A DNA stretch of 64,000 bases from Sarcomyxa edulis. Taxonomy: Eukaryota > Basidiomycota > Agaricomycetes > Agaricales > Mycenaceae. Below are positions 24,801 through 36,534 of this stretch, one piece after another; position 1 is the first letter of the stretch; each line of letters starts with the position of its first letter. The translations under genes were made by a program, and so were the position numbers. The stretch spans positions 221,612 to 285,611 of the forward strand of contig QUOL01000026.1 of the NCBI GenBank assembly GCA_009761415.1, given 5' to 3'. The notes beneath the pieces are model-generated. The model saw nothing but the letters and a program-made list of their open reading frames with translations, had not been told where the DNA came from and made no database searches.

Positions 24801-25334
24801 TTAGAACTTGAAGAAGTTCTGTAGAGCGGGGCCGATCGCAGCCGCCTGTCGAGGAAGATCGATTACTTAGTATCTGTGTGAAAGAACTGATGAGTGTCGA
24901 AAGCGACTTACGACCGCCTGGAACTGCGGGGAGTTTGTGATATTTTGTATGTTTTCGATGATAGGACCGAGTGTGGTTCCCTTCGAAGAGGATCAGTATC
25001 TGCCAGTGTTTGCAAGAACGGAACGAAGGAAAACGTCTTACGACGGCTTGAAGTTCGGGGGAGTTCATTGCGTTCTCTAAGAATTTCGTGGCTTCATCTA
25101 ATTATCGTAGTTTTGGCTAGCTATCAATATATCAATGTTCGAATTCGATTATAATGACTACTTACAGCCGATGTCAAGTTGAAGTTGGTTGGAGTTGAAC
25201 GACGCGATAGTCGTGGTTGTGGTTTTGTTATTGTAGTTGGTCCGACTGTCGTCGGAGACAATGTCGATGTTGATTTGCGTCCCGTTGACGTTGTTGGTGA
25301 TGCTGTGGTTGTTGTATGACTGCTGATTCGACAT
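24801..25334 (-). CDS. Asn/Thr-rich small protein family, member 3, with duplicated amphipathic module
   Basis: Exons 25166-25334, 25042-25097, 24912-24980 and 24801-24845 sum to 113 codons (112 aa) with good splice sites. The N-terminus reads MSNQQSYNNHSITNNVNGTQ, then SRTNYNNKTTTTIASFN, the family signature. The C-terminal half is a repeat: exons 2 and 3 each end in NSPELQAV or NSPQFQAV, and exons 3 and 4 each begin GTTLGPIIENI or AAAIGPALQNF. Both repeat joints fall on phase-0 introns, so exon duplication built it. These segments look amphipathic and could insert in membranes or self-associate; that is inference. No signal peptide. Confidence 0.75.
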
Positions 25335-28273
25335 ACTGGCCTTGGGTCGTAGTAGAAGAGGCAGGAAAGACGATGTTCGATGGACGTTCGTCGAAGCTTA
25401 TGCGTACTATGCAAGTCCTCGGCTGTGGACTTGCAATTTTTTACGACACTATGGAGCCATATATGAAGGATCTTCGAAGTTGAAAGTGACTAGAAAAATT
25501 GTATGTATACGTTAGCAATTCTTTATAAGCTTATTGAGAGTCACCGACTATATCCACAGATTGGCATCGAAAACACCCAGGCAGACTCCGATGCTAGTCC
25601 ATTTGGGTAGGCAGTACTACTGTTGGTGGCGCTATTCTGAGTGTGAGTCGGAGGAGGAACACAAGAGGAAGAGCAGTAAGATCGGATCGGCAATCAATTA
25701 GACGCCGACTCCGAGTCCTCCTCATCGATCATCTCCAAATTGTCAATCGCCAGCTGCAAGATTCTCATTCAGTCTCACGATACCGGTGATATATACGACA
25801 GATGACAAAGGTGATGCAGGCAATGGAATCGCCATCTGCAGTACTGCCAGTAACGAAATAATCAATTGGACAAGGCAAGGTCACGACTCGGAGGTACAGT
25901 CTACCCAGATTATCTCCTTGAATGAGTCGTTCAAATTTCTTTCCTTAGCTGTAGAGCCCGGAGGCCATGATATACAGCCTCATTAGAAAAGGTTGTTCTC
26001 GTTTTGTTTTCTTTGGACCTCAAAGCGTGTTGCGGATGGATGGAAATTGCGAGGCGGGAAAGATAGACATGGCTCGTGGTAGCGTATCGAACAGGTCCGA
26101 ATTCGCGATAATTGAACGAAGATCATCACCTAGGTCTTTTCCCTCGACGACTCTTTCCTCCTGCTGGTTCCTACTCGTCAAGCTGGAGACGAACCTTTGT
26201 ACATCGTTTCCACGCATTGACATCATAGGAAACTGGATGAGACTTATAGGTGCCCCTGCTGAAAATGGACGCAAAGTCCTGCAAAGTGATTATCGATATC
26301 AGCTTCTCATCGATGAAAACACATCCCCCATGTCTAGACCCTCCATTGATATTCCAGGTCTCTCATGTCAGCTCCTTTCGCTACGTAACGAGATTTCCAT
26401 CCAGATTGGGTCCATGGCGAGGTTTTTTTGTCAAACGACGAACGCACTTCCATGTTCTCGCGCGCCCTGGGGAACGCGCTTTGTTTCCATGCTTCGTGTT
26501 TCATCTTTGCTTCGAACGGATATTCATCTTTGCTTCGAACTGATATATTTGGCATGCGTACGACCTTTCCCAGCGAACGTGGTTTCTTTGGAAGGACTGG
26601 AGGGTGCTGCATGTGCACTACCGACAAGACTCATCGTCAAACTCAACTCGGCCGCACTCAGCGACAGGCCTTCCATCGTGTTTCGATGTTCCGATGTCGA
26701 AGAAGGTTCCTTTCAGAAATGTTCTGTCTCAGAAAAAGTCGTACGCTCTGATTTTTTCTCCCGTTTCTTTGAGGGGAACGAGGGGAACGCCATATCGGAT
26801 TCCATGTACCAAAGGACGCATCGACTACCTACAGTCGTCGTCGGACATCCTCCATACACTTCTGGTGATCTTTTCGTCTTCCGTCCTACGTAGGAGGGAT
26901 CGAGGCGAACGATACTGTCACTCTTTTAGCTCCTGTCCGGAGGATCATGCTTCCAAGGATGATCATCAAAATACTCTCGTCATGGAAGCCTTGTTCTCCC
27001 ATTCCCCAATTTCTAGATCCCAGTATGCGCGATTCTCTCCTTCGGCTTTATACCTTACCGTTGCTGTGCATACTACCGCTGCACCAGCAGGCTTTACGAG
27101 TACCAGCGCTCTTGGAGAGGGCGGTTTCTTAAAGAGCTATCACTCGTTCTTGATCTTCGGAGGTATGTTGACAATACAGATTATAGCTTACTTGTATTGA
27201 TATGTCCACTCATTAGAGCGCTTTGACCTGGTCTTTCTTTCTTTCTTTCTCGCCTTCGAGCATCATGATGATGGTCTACGCACGGATATACCTCTCTTTT
27301 TTGAACCCAATCCCTCGAAACTCCACCCAGGACTTCGGATTGCACGCTATGCATGCATGAAGCGTTCTGAGATTCCATCTGGCTATGACTGTCGACTCTC
27401 TAGTTCTTTTTCGGTGTCTCTGCTTCGCGACTTGGCTACACCCCACATCGATGTTCATCTCTGTGCTTCAACGAACCGTCTAGTTTGCCTCAGAAGTAAC
27501 TATACGTATCTAGCCGCAAGTTGTCAGTCCAAGATCGAGGACCATCTGCGCGTCTAGGCAATGTTTCACGGACAAACGGATACATATGAACGTGAAGCTG
27601 TACAGTTGCACTGATCATCTTTATTATTACTATCTGATGTGGGAAGAGCAAGAACTCCACCGCTCGCCCCACGATCTCCTCTCAATAACGTCCTCGATGG
27701 ATTATCACGTCAGTAACGAAGACATGTCGAATAGCATTACAGGTGAATTTACACTTGAAACACAAGTGTGTACGATGGTCATGACTCGCTTTACAGACCC
27801 CGAGTCTCCGCCCACTGGCATCGTTCATACAGACCTTGACTCGCAGAGCTAGATTGAAATACCGGAGGTGGGTACACATGAAAAATCTTTAATCCCGCCT
27901 CTGCGAACGGCAACGACCTCGACGAGGTATGCATGGACTTCTCTCTCAACTTTGATGAGCATTCTATAGTAGTTCTCCACAAGAATGAAAACGCTAAAGG
28001 AGTGACACAGATCAAGGTTCGAATCCTACACAGGAATCACATCGTCTGGATTGGTACAGAGCGTAATGCCACATTACCTTCGACGTGGCGGGTGCGGTGA
28101 ATAGTTTCAGCTTTGGACGCGTGTCTTTTCTATGGGGTCCTTCAAGAGTCTACTCGATAGCAGTCGATGATTATACATGTATATACAGTTATAAGGGTGT
28201 ACGAAGGTGCAAGTTACAGGGTCAGGAATAAGGATAATAAAATCGTCGAAGCATGGAATAGAAAGGGTCATTG
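25335..28273. other. 2.9 kb without a supportable gene
   Basis: A 308-codon plus-strand frame (25967-26893) overlaps equally open minus-strand frames and shows no domain or splice-consistent partners. Other frames are below 200 codons and featureless. Not annotated as coding. Confidence 0.4.
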
Positions 28274-28933
28274 TCACGATACCACAAGCTCCCAAGTCTC
28301 TGTACCCGCATCCCCACCAGCACGAGACACTCTAACAAGCCCCATGAAACGATTCCTCCCGCCCAGAAAATCAACCCTCTTGACACCCTTCTTCGCCTCG
28401 GTCGTATCATGCGGATCACCGAGCGCGACGCTTGCCAGTCTACACCTCTTCTCGTACGCGATGGCGACAGTCGTTTGTTCCGACTCGGAGAGAGCGGCGT
28501 ATTCTAGTGGATGGACTGCGAGGCGGAGGGTGCGGTGTATGGCCGTCAAGACGTCGGTGATGGTTATATGGTTTTGGTATGACGACTCGGAGGGCGCGAT
28601 GGAGATTGACCATGGAAGAAGTTGTGGGCATATAATGGATACGAATTGAAGGGACGGAAAAGACGCGGGTTGGTGGAGTGGTGGAGGTGGGTAGGCGAGG
28701 GGGAGCGAGAGATCGAAAGTCAACCGTGGATTTGAGGAAAGACTGAGGAGGTGGTGGATTTGGACGTCGTTATTAGACTTTGGCTTGAGAATCTTGGATG
28801 GTTTTGAACGACGAAGAGGAATGCGGGGTGTTTCTGGGAGTGATTCGGTGGAATTGACCGAGGATGGAGTGAATGGCTCTGGGTCGTGAAAAATGTCATG
28901 AGGTGCGAAGTGGACGCGTTTTACGGCTGTCAT
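28274..28933 (-). CDS. DUF6699-domain protein
   Basis: Single exon, 219 aa, starting MTAVKRVHFAPHDIFHD. The C-terminal half (about residues 75-215) has the layout of DUF6699, a domain common in Agaricomycetes: a Pro-rich lead-in, PWSISIAPSESS, ITITDVLTAIHRTLRLAVHP, then a helix with YEKRCRLASVAL and the closing RVDFLGGRNRFMGLVRV. Function unknown. No membrane segment or signal peptide. The assignment rests on the remembered family pattern, not on a search. Confidence 0.8.
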   Translation of the reverse strand: MTAVKRVHFAPHDIFHDPEPFTPSSVNSTESLPETPRIPLRRSKPSKILKPKSNNDVQIHHLLSLSSNPRLTFDLSLPLAYPPPPLHQPASFPSLQFVSIICPQLLPWSISIAPSESSYQNHITITDVLTAIHRTLRLAVHPLEYAALSESEQTTVAIAYEKRCRLASVALGDPHDTTEAKKGVKRVDFLGGRNRFMGLVRVSRAGGDAGTETWELVVS

Positions 28934-30529
28934 TGCGAGCTCGAGTGTGTATCTAGTGAGAGAGAGATGTGTTGGTGGTAGAGTGGTTCACATCGCCTCA
29001 GTGGGTAGTCTACATGGAGATCACGTTCTTGGCAACAATGTTGTCAACCGTTGCTTTGTTGGCCAATCACCAGAGAACCAAATATCACCCTCGGTGGCAC
29101 AACGGCGGCATTGCCAAGCGACTTCTTGACAGACAGCTTGCACGATGAACTATATATACACACAGCCTGATAACAGCTTAGAGTCTAGTCCGAGAGAGCT
29201 GTGCCTCTAACACAGCAATCTATCGTTTGAGCCACACTTGTGGGGAAAGATCGCAGATGAACGCCGCGACGCCCATCTTGTCGTGATTTACAGGCACAGC
29301 CGGCATGTTCCCATCATGACCGAGCCAAATCACCCAGTCTGACCTTAAGTTGGAGACGAACAGGCCTGCGATGCAGCGAGCCCGGTACTACGACGGTACC
29401 GCCGAACAAGAATTCGATGTCAGCAGTAAAATTGTAATATGGCGCTGGGTCACCGGTGGTACCGACAGATACAGAACGCTCTTTCAGAGACCGGTATGTT
29501 CCAACACTTCGCGTCTCGAATCGATCAGGAAGCGACCCAGCAGTCCAGAGACACCACGCACTGGTGACAGATATACGCACGAGAAATTTGACTGGACACA
29601 TCAATTTCTCTAGTACATCGGTAGGCTTTGTGGAAGGTTGGGACGTTTGAGGGTCTGATGCCTGGGAGGGTTGAATATGAATCTATCCCAGTGTCAACAT
29701 TGGCACTCGTCGGTGCATGTAGGAAGGCAGAGACCCAAAATCAGCAAAGTGGACTTTACATGGTTCTCGTGATCAAGCAGGCGTCTGTATGATGACCCAA
29801 GCGCATCGGAGCGACAGCCGACAGTGCGCCTTCCGATTGAGCACACGGTGGATGGGTCTGCAAATTAGAGATTGAAAATCGTAGAAAGGCTCGAAGCGGG
29901 ACCGGCTTCCAAGGAATTATACGGACATTGCCGTGGTATGACGGCGAACAGGGTTTGTTGAACCATAGGGAGATACGTATCGTGAGGCGTCAATACCTAG
30001 ATATCAAGATCACGACTTGGGCGGCTAATGATGGTCTAGACGAGTGGAGGGATTACATACAGGTTTTTGTTACCCACATCATTCTGTTCTCCCGAAAGAA
30101 CTCTCACCTCATAGCAGCTGATCATGATAGCATAGCAGCAGGGAGCACAACAACAGAGCGTGACATCGTTTGGAAGAGAATTGTCGACACGAGCTGCCAT
30201 ACAGATCAAGTAACGTTAGTCCGGCGTCTGATAGAAGCGATCTGGTGATCAAACATGCGTCTGGCGTTCATCGAGGTAGGTAGGAGGGGACGCTTCGAGC
30301 CACGAGAACACGCGAGAAGTGGTAGGCCGGCGAGTACCCAGAATACTTATCTCAGACGAAAAGGGAAGGAATCGGTTGACGCACTTGCAAACTCAGAAAC
30401 AGATGCCGTTGACAGTTTCTGAGATAACGAACTGGAAGAGGTTCAATTAACAATCAGCTGATGGAAGTAACGTTCATATTCAATATACAGTGGACTTACC
30501 TCGTGTGTGTAATGAGTCACTCACTATAG
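28934..30529. other. No recognisable gene
   Basis: Short frames on both strands (up to 106 codons at 29928-30248 plus), with no domain evidence. Confidence 0.4.
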
Positions 30530-31009
30530 CTACCCGTTCGAGCTGAAGAACACTGACAACTGCGTGCAAAACAAGCTCAAGTGAAAAACATTGAAAAAAT
30601 TTGAAAAAAAACGAATCGACGATGCATCAGCGATCGACGATCGCGATGGTGTGGATTGTTGTTGAAATTGGAGGACGATGGCGTCGGGCGGCGGCATCTT
30701 CGAGCCAAGCTTTTCTTCCACAGCCTCAACAGCCTCAACACGACCTCTACAATCGATGCTTCTCCTAGGTAACGTCCTAACTGACTCTAATATGCTCGAT
30801 CTAGGTAACATCGAAGACTCACTCTGTGGCGACTCGCGTCGATCGCTCAGCATCTGGCCCCGGAAACTGGAATCCACATCTCGAATTTGAGACGTATCGC
30901 TCCGTTGCGGTGGATACTCTACATATCTGAAGCCAGCAACAATTGACGATAACTGTGGTACGTTGAAGTCCGAGGAATCATTTAGCGCTCGATCGATAAC
31001 GCCAAACAT
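30530..31009 (-). CDS. Hypothetical protein (doubtful)
   Basis: A 159-codon frame starting MFGVIDRALNDSSDFNVPQL, divergent from the Asn/Thr-rich gene at 31152 with 140 bp between the starts. It is rich in Ser, Arg and Asp. No domain is recognised, and the last 30 codons are rich in Phe and Ser and look non-coding. It could be a real divergent gene or chance. Confidence 0.3.
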   Translation of the reverse strand: MFGVIDRALNDSSDFNVPQLSSIVAGFRYVEYPPQRSDTSQIRDVDSSFRGQMLSDRRESPQSESSMLPRSSILESVRTLPRRSIDCRGRVEAVEAVEEKLGSKMPPPDAIVLQFQQQSTPSRSSIADASSIRFFSNFFNVFHLSLFCTQLSVFFSSNG

Positions 31010-31151
31010 TTATAGAACAGATACAAGGTTCTGACGTTCTACTGGCGCTAATAGATGCATATAAGGCCTTGTTCTTTATAGTTGTCTGGGAACATCGCCT
31101 CACTCCTTCCACGATATCTTCTCTGTCTTCCCTCTCACCTGAAGCTCTGCT

Positions 31152-32102
31152 ATGCCGTTCTTTACGAATGCTCATGAATTCTCTATCGACGGAAGTACCA
31201 TGAACGACATTCAGGGAAATCAAACAAATTATAATGGGACTGTGAATGATAACCGGTCTAACTACAATAATACGACCACGACCACGACCACCGGCTCCTT
31301 TAATGATAATTCCACCCGAATCGTTCACGAAGGTATGTGATGAATGATGCTGAACGGTCTTGTGCTGACTGAGGAGGTAGGTCAATCCTGGAGTCTCCGC
31401 CAGGACATGGTGCAGAATGGCCTAGAACGACCATATCGCAGTGAGTTGACTGCCCCCACGTCTTCGAGTCGCGAATCGTTTACTAACGACATCATCGTTC
31501 GGTATAGCCCCCTCGATGGCCGGACCGCCACCTCGAGGGACAGGAAGGCGTCGGCCTGTTGCTCAACAAGGACGAAACTTGCAATGGAATCCTGGCTTTC
31601 ATCCTGAGTATAGTGCTGCCTACGCTGCGGGCCAGAGAGCCTCACTCCCAAGGATGCCACATTCCTCTCCCGACGTCCTTCGTCCAGTACATGGCCAGAT
31701 ACGGCCTTCTGATTTCAACCGCCCGATCGATCAAGGATATTGTATGTGTATCACGTATTTAGTGCACCGTGTGTTTGCTCTAAATCGCAATTTTCAGATA
31801 ATCCTGACGCGTTTCGCCACCATCCAGATGGCCCTCGACGTGGTTATCAGACCTCTGATTCAGTCGCGCGAGAAGAGGGTGAGGACGTCGACGAGGAATG
31901 GGTGAGCGAAGACGAAGACGAAGAAGAGTTTCATGATGCTGTTGAGGAAGCTTCGCCGTCTACGACCGCACAACCTCTAGGGTCCAACAATCCATACAGA
32001 AACTGGCAGCCTCGTCCCGTTGGTACCTATGCTGATACTGCACCGGCAGGATCTATGCGGACTAGTGCTGCTGGACAGGGAAGGGGGAGGGCGCCTTCTT
32101 GA
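31152..32102 (+). CDS. Asn/Thr-rich small protein family, member 4 (best-preserved)
   Basis: Exons 31152-31332, 31381-31440, 31508-31741 and 31798-32102; introns 48, 67 and 56 nt; 260 codons (259 aa), all phases correct. The N-terminus is MPFFTNAHEFSIDGSTMNDI, then QGNQTNYNGTVNDNRSNYNN and a Thr run. From memory, Asn-rich openings of this kind (a NA.F.I segment plus a GNQ motif) precede NACHT or kinase domains in other Agaricomycete proteins, but no such domain follows here. The middle is Pro/Arg-rich (PPPRGTGRRRP), then a strongly acidic segment (EEGEDVDEEWVSEDEDEEEF) and an RG-rich end. The composition suggests a disordered, self-associating or nucleic-acid-binding protein; function unknown. 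Confidence 0.75.
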
Positions 32103-32689
32103 AGCGCCATGAAGCGCCATGATGTGTTCGTGATTCTTACAGAGCCAGGTAAAGTGACGATGTATGTATCGACTGGCTCGTGTTGATCTTTATAGTTCTC
32201 AGACTTCCTGTCCAAGCCCCCAATGATTCGCACGGTTATTTGTTTCCAGTCAGCTTGCATCTCCTGTCTCCGTTCCTGCGTATGTAAAGAAAGATGGCAT
32301 GTGTTCGATTCCTCGAAGGACATAGTTTTACTAATATTACAAGGATGTGAGGCTGAGCCAGATCTGCGTATCGATGACGGGCGTTCCTCTTCCTTCTTGA
32401 CTTTATCTACCTGTCCAATTCTAAAGAGAGCATGACAAATAGGAAGACGTACACTTTCAATATCTCGAGGCAGCTCTATCACCTATCTATGGGTTTTTGT
32501 ACTCCTAACCGTGGCTACAGTTCTCTCATAACCCTAAGTCCAAAATCATGATTCCAAATTTTGTCAAGCTACTTATAGTTATAAGATTGTAGTTACAAAA
32601 TCATGAATCTCGTGAAATCAGAACATACCATTTTCTGATGGAGTCTGACGCGGATGTAGGAAAATATATCCCATGGGTCGCATCCATTA
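32103..32689. other. 3' flanks of two convergent genes
   Basis: AT-richer sequence between convergent stops. It contains a direct repeat of GAAGCGCCAT just after 32102. No gene is seen. Confidence 0.5.
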
Positions 32690-35372
32690 TCAAAATTGTT
32701 CTCCTAGCTTCAGGCTTTCCAGCGCAGCTGATAATCCCAGTTCACGACCTAAAAATTCGCAAATCTGCTCCGCACTTGGGCGCTCGGTGGGTGTGGAAGC
32801 CCAACATCTCTGGATAAAGTCCCAGTAGACGTCAAGGAGCATAGGAGCCTCATCGAGCGCTGGTCGACGAGGACGCTTCCCCTTGGCTACAGTGATAAGG
32901 ACTTGGATGGAGTCTGGAATATAATGGTACGGTATCTTCCCTGTGAAAGTCTAAAACATTAACATAAATCAGCACACGTCGAAACGTCGAAAAATACAAT
33001 GTACCTGTAAAATCACACTGCCAAGGGAATACACATCGGTGTAGATGTTGATTTTCACTTTCAGAGTCGGATTGTCCTCCTCGTCATAAACTTCTGGCGC
33101 ATTCCACCTGATTGCCCCACGTATACTTGATGTGAGGTAAGATGTCCCTTGAAATTCCGCCACAATGATTGATAAACCGAAATCACTCAAAAGAGCGTTT
33201 CCGTCACGATCGATGAGGATGTTGGTCTGGAACGCTCGAGTTTGAGGTCATTGCTAGTTGGATTTGAACGGTTTGCTTACCCCACTTAAGTCACCGTGCA
33301 CGACATCACATGAGTGCACTAGGTATTAGGGATCAGGTTGAGTTGATGTCGACAATAAAATGTTGGAACTACTCGCAGTAAGCCAGTCCAGTGCTCGCAC
33401 CGTTCATCTATGCATCCGAATTGACTTAGCAGAGCGCCGGTCAATTGAGACAAGAACTCGAAACTCACAATTCGCAGCCTTTGGGAGAGGCAAAGAGAGT
33501 CGCGATTTCGCTCCAGATATGTATTAAGATTTCCGTTCTCGATCCAAAGCGAAACCATTGATGTATACAGCCCAAAGTCTGATGTGACCCCCAACAGTTC
33601 CAAAACATTTGGGTGGTGCAATTTACGCCAGACACGTAGCTCCCGTCGCAATCTCTGAATAAGAGGATTCTGATCAATGTATCAGCTTACAAGAAGTCAT
33701 TGCGTACCTTGGCAATTTCTTTCATTTCGGTCTCAATGCTTGTGTGGGCTCGAATTGTCTTGACAGCGACCTATGGACTCGGATAAGCATCCGGTCACAT
33801 AAATAAAAATATTCCGCTAGACGCACCTTGCATTTGCTCAGCAGTGTCGGCGGTGTGCTCCACAAAGCAACCCAGATATCCCCGAAGCCACCTGAAGCCA
33901 CAGAATGGTCATTTATTCTAATAATCTGGCCGGTAAGATCTTTGGGATCTTCTGGATCCTCCGAGATCTAACGGAGGGACCGATCAAAGCCCGTTGTTAT
34001 ATCTCTGGACAAGGCTACAAAAAAAAAAACTTCGACTAACCTCCTGAGCTAACTGTTTAACATCGCCGAGAAAGAGTCAGTATGGCGTCAGTGCTTCCAA
34101 TGAAAATGTAAAATCAGACAGTCGAACCTCAGTCTGGTAGAGAAGGTATCTTTCTCTCATTCTAAACCAACCCTCTCGAACAGCGTCACAGATGGTATCA
34201 GATTCACCGTCTTTGAGAGACTTGGTCATGTCTATGAGGGCCATACGATCGGTCTTCATGGCTTGCCACCAGGTCCCAAGGCTGGCAAGGCCTTCAATAA
34301 ATTTATTGGTGTCTCTCGAAGCTTGGTTGAGGTCGTGTTTGATAGTGTCAGAGGTATCGGATTCATCATAGACACCAGTAGTCAAAGCTGGGACACAACT
34401 GGGAGCGCCGTAGACATCAGACTCTAGGACATTATTAATCGGAGCTGGAATGAGGTAGCGACTGGGAGGGCCGTAGACATCGAGTTCATGTGGGACATCG
34501 GCTTGCCAGTGATAGAGGTCGTGTTTGCTATCGTTGCTATCAACATCTGGGGCATCATTAATCGAAGCGTGGTTAAAGTCGTGACTGGTAGCGCTATCGG
34601 AGCTATGCAAAAAATCCTGAAGCGAAGATCGGCTGGGGCCGCCAGATATATCGAATCCATCTAGGACATGATCAGTGAAAGCCTTTAGAATCGTATTTGG
34701 TGGGTCTAGACATACTGCATAACGTTGGAACACCAGGAAATCGGTCGATGTTTTTCAAGTTGGGTGGGGCCGGTTTGCGACGAGACGAGTCCGATCTTGT
34801 ACGAGAGGCCGAAATTTGTTGCTGGCCCACGTTCCATAACTCGTCTTGGATGTGTTTCTGTACCTGAACGAGAATGATTTGCGAATCAAAATAGTGGACT
34901 TTGAAGGACTGACACCGTACCTTCAAGAATTGTAACTGAATATCTCTGAACTGTTGTGTCGTCAAGGAGGCAGATGCGCTGGCACCCTCCGCGCCAGAAA
35001 CTATGTCTTCAAGGCTTCTGTCGACATTCTTGATCGTAACTGACTCTGCTGGATTCTTGATTTGATCGCATAGGGAAATTGTTTGGTCGGCCAATGCGCA
35101 GAACATTTGAGCCACTATTCGACTTGAATCCACAGCTCGAGCGAATTCGTCGGCCTGCTCCACCATTCGACTGACAGCGATGGAGACGAAAAGACTGTCA
35201 GATCTAGCAAGGGTTTCAATGAGCCATTGAATGACAATATCTGAGCAACCAAGACCCACGACTGGGCCAACAGGCGGCGGGGCTCAATGATTTTGAAGGA
35301 TTGCGTAATCTTCCGAGCCATTGGCAGGACATCAAAACCAAAGAGACTGTGCTTTCGAAGAAGGGGATGCAT
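32690..35372 (-). CDS. TKL-like protein kinase A with N-terminal helical region
   Basis: Twelve exons: 35260-35372, 34921-35203, 34716-34863, 34128-34660, 34041-34052, 33827-33967, 33708-33770, 33469-33654, 33377-33407, 33281-33318, 33005-33226, 32690-32950; 677 codons (676 aa). The 12-nt exon and the GC-AG intron after 33377 are tentative but keep the frame. Residues 1-150 are helical and the next 200 are acidic and Ser/Asp-rich. The kinase domain has GGFGDIW at about 389, VAVK lysine 414, VVHGDLSGTN with aspartate 513, and DFG at 531-533. The HGDL loop and ELLGVTSDFG are typical of Agaricomycete TKL-like kinases. Residues are complete, so it is probably active. An upstream frame to 35709 does not join cleanly. 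Confidence 0.85.
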
Positions 35373-36534
35373 GAAAGGGCAACGATGAAGAGGTTTGAGG
35401 AAGCAAATTTATGGTAAGCATCGGTACAAGGAATATGCCGTGGACAGGGGTGGACGTGGGCTGGACAAGAAGCTCAAGCGTCAGCTTCCCTTGCAATGAT
35501 GTAAAATCGACTTGCAGAAGTTTTTGATATTGTCGGCGTCGTAGGTGTGAGAAGGTCCGGCAACGAGCGACGCCGCAACTTGAAGGAAGCTCTTGAGATT
35601 GAGCTGTGTATACAGGCTTGAGCTCGATAGAAGGAGGGAAGATATCAATGTGCTTGCCGAACACGACTCCTTGATTCCGTTGCCAATTTTGAGCGTTGAG
35701 GCTGATCATGACTGGTGAACGTTGAGCGCTTGAGCTCGGAGCTCAGAACAATTCATGCTAACACACGTCGAGTCACATTTGTGACCACTGCAACGAGCTC
35801 GTTTTGACGCTTGGAGCTAGTGAACAATTCAGTGGTAGTACCTTTGTGAGTTAGCGACCAATCTGTCTTGAATCCCTCTTTAAACTGACATACATTGTCT
35901 CTTTAGTACTGAGGAATCCAAGTGATGAGGCCACAAAGACCCGCCGACTCCTTTTCGTGCGCGTCGTCGACGCGATAGACTCGTGACTCTGTTTCTCATC
36001 TCTTGTATTTTGTACCACTGCATTCAGCACTTCTTTCCATTGTTCCTCTCTCCCTTGGACCCTTGTACTTCTTTCCATGGGGATTTTTACCCCCAGCCAC
36101 TGTCCCTCCTTTTTCCTTCTCACTGTTCACTCAGTTTCCAAAACTCTTTCTCTCGTTTCACTGTACAATACAAATGCTTTGTATCATACAGTCCGTCAGT
36201 GTCCGTCAGTGTCTCAGAGTTCAACACTTGGGTAATCCACGAGCTAATGCAAGTGCAGACATTTATTGCGTTGTAAACCGGGTATAACTATGATAATGGA
36301 CGTAGTGTAATTCGAGGGAAAATGTTGAGGGAACGGAACGAAAAGAATGGAATGTAGCGAATGGACTCGGTACCGCGGTATAAAGGGAGAATTGGACGGC
36401 ATAACAAGGTGACAACGCGATGATGGGATGAATAGAAACACTGAAAGTCCACACCGGATGGAAAACGCAACGAAGAAAGAAAGCCTGGAATGTCCCGGGA
36501 TAGATAATATAACGTACACACACGCTATAAGTGT
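35373..36534. other. Upstream region of kinase A and 3' flank of Tsp2
   Basis: 35373-35709 has open minus-strand frames that might encode further 5' exons of kinase A; the joins are unresolved. 35710-36534 holds only pyrimidine-rich frames on both strands. Confidence 0.45.

Noticed and set aside
25967..26893. 308-codon plus-strand open frame
   Set aside because: No domain, odd composition, and equally open frames on the other strand; no splice partners. Treated as chance.
35373..35709. Upstream Met of kinase A at 35709
   Set aside because: No frame-consistent join to the exon at 35260-35372; the frame of that exon is closed by a TAA upstream, and Met 35372 is the first available.
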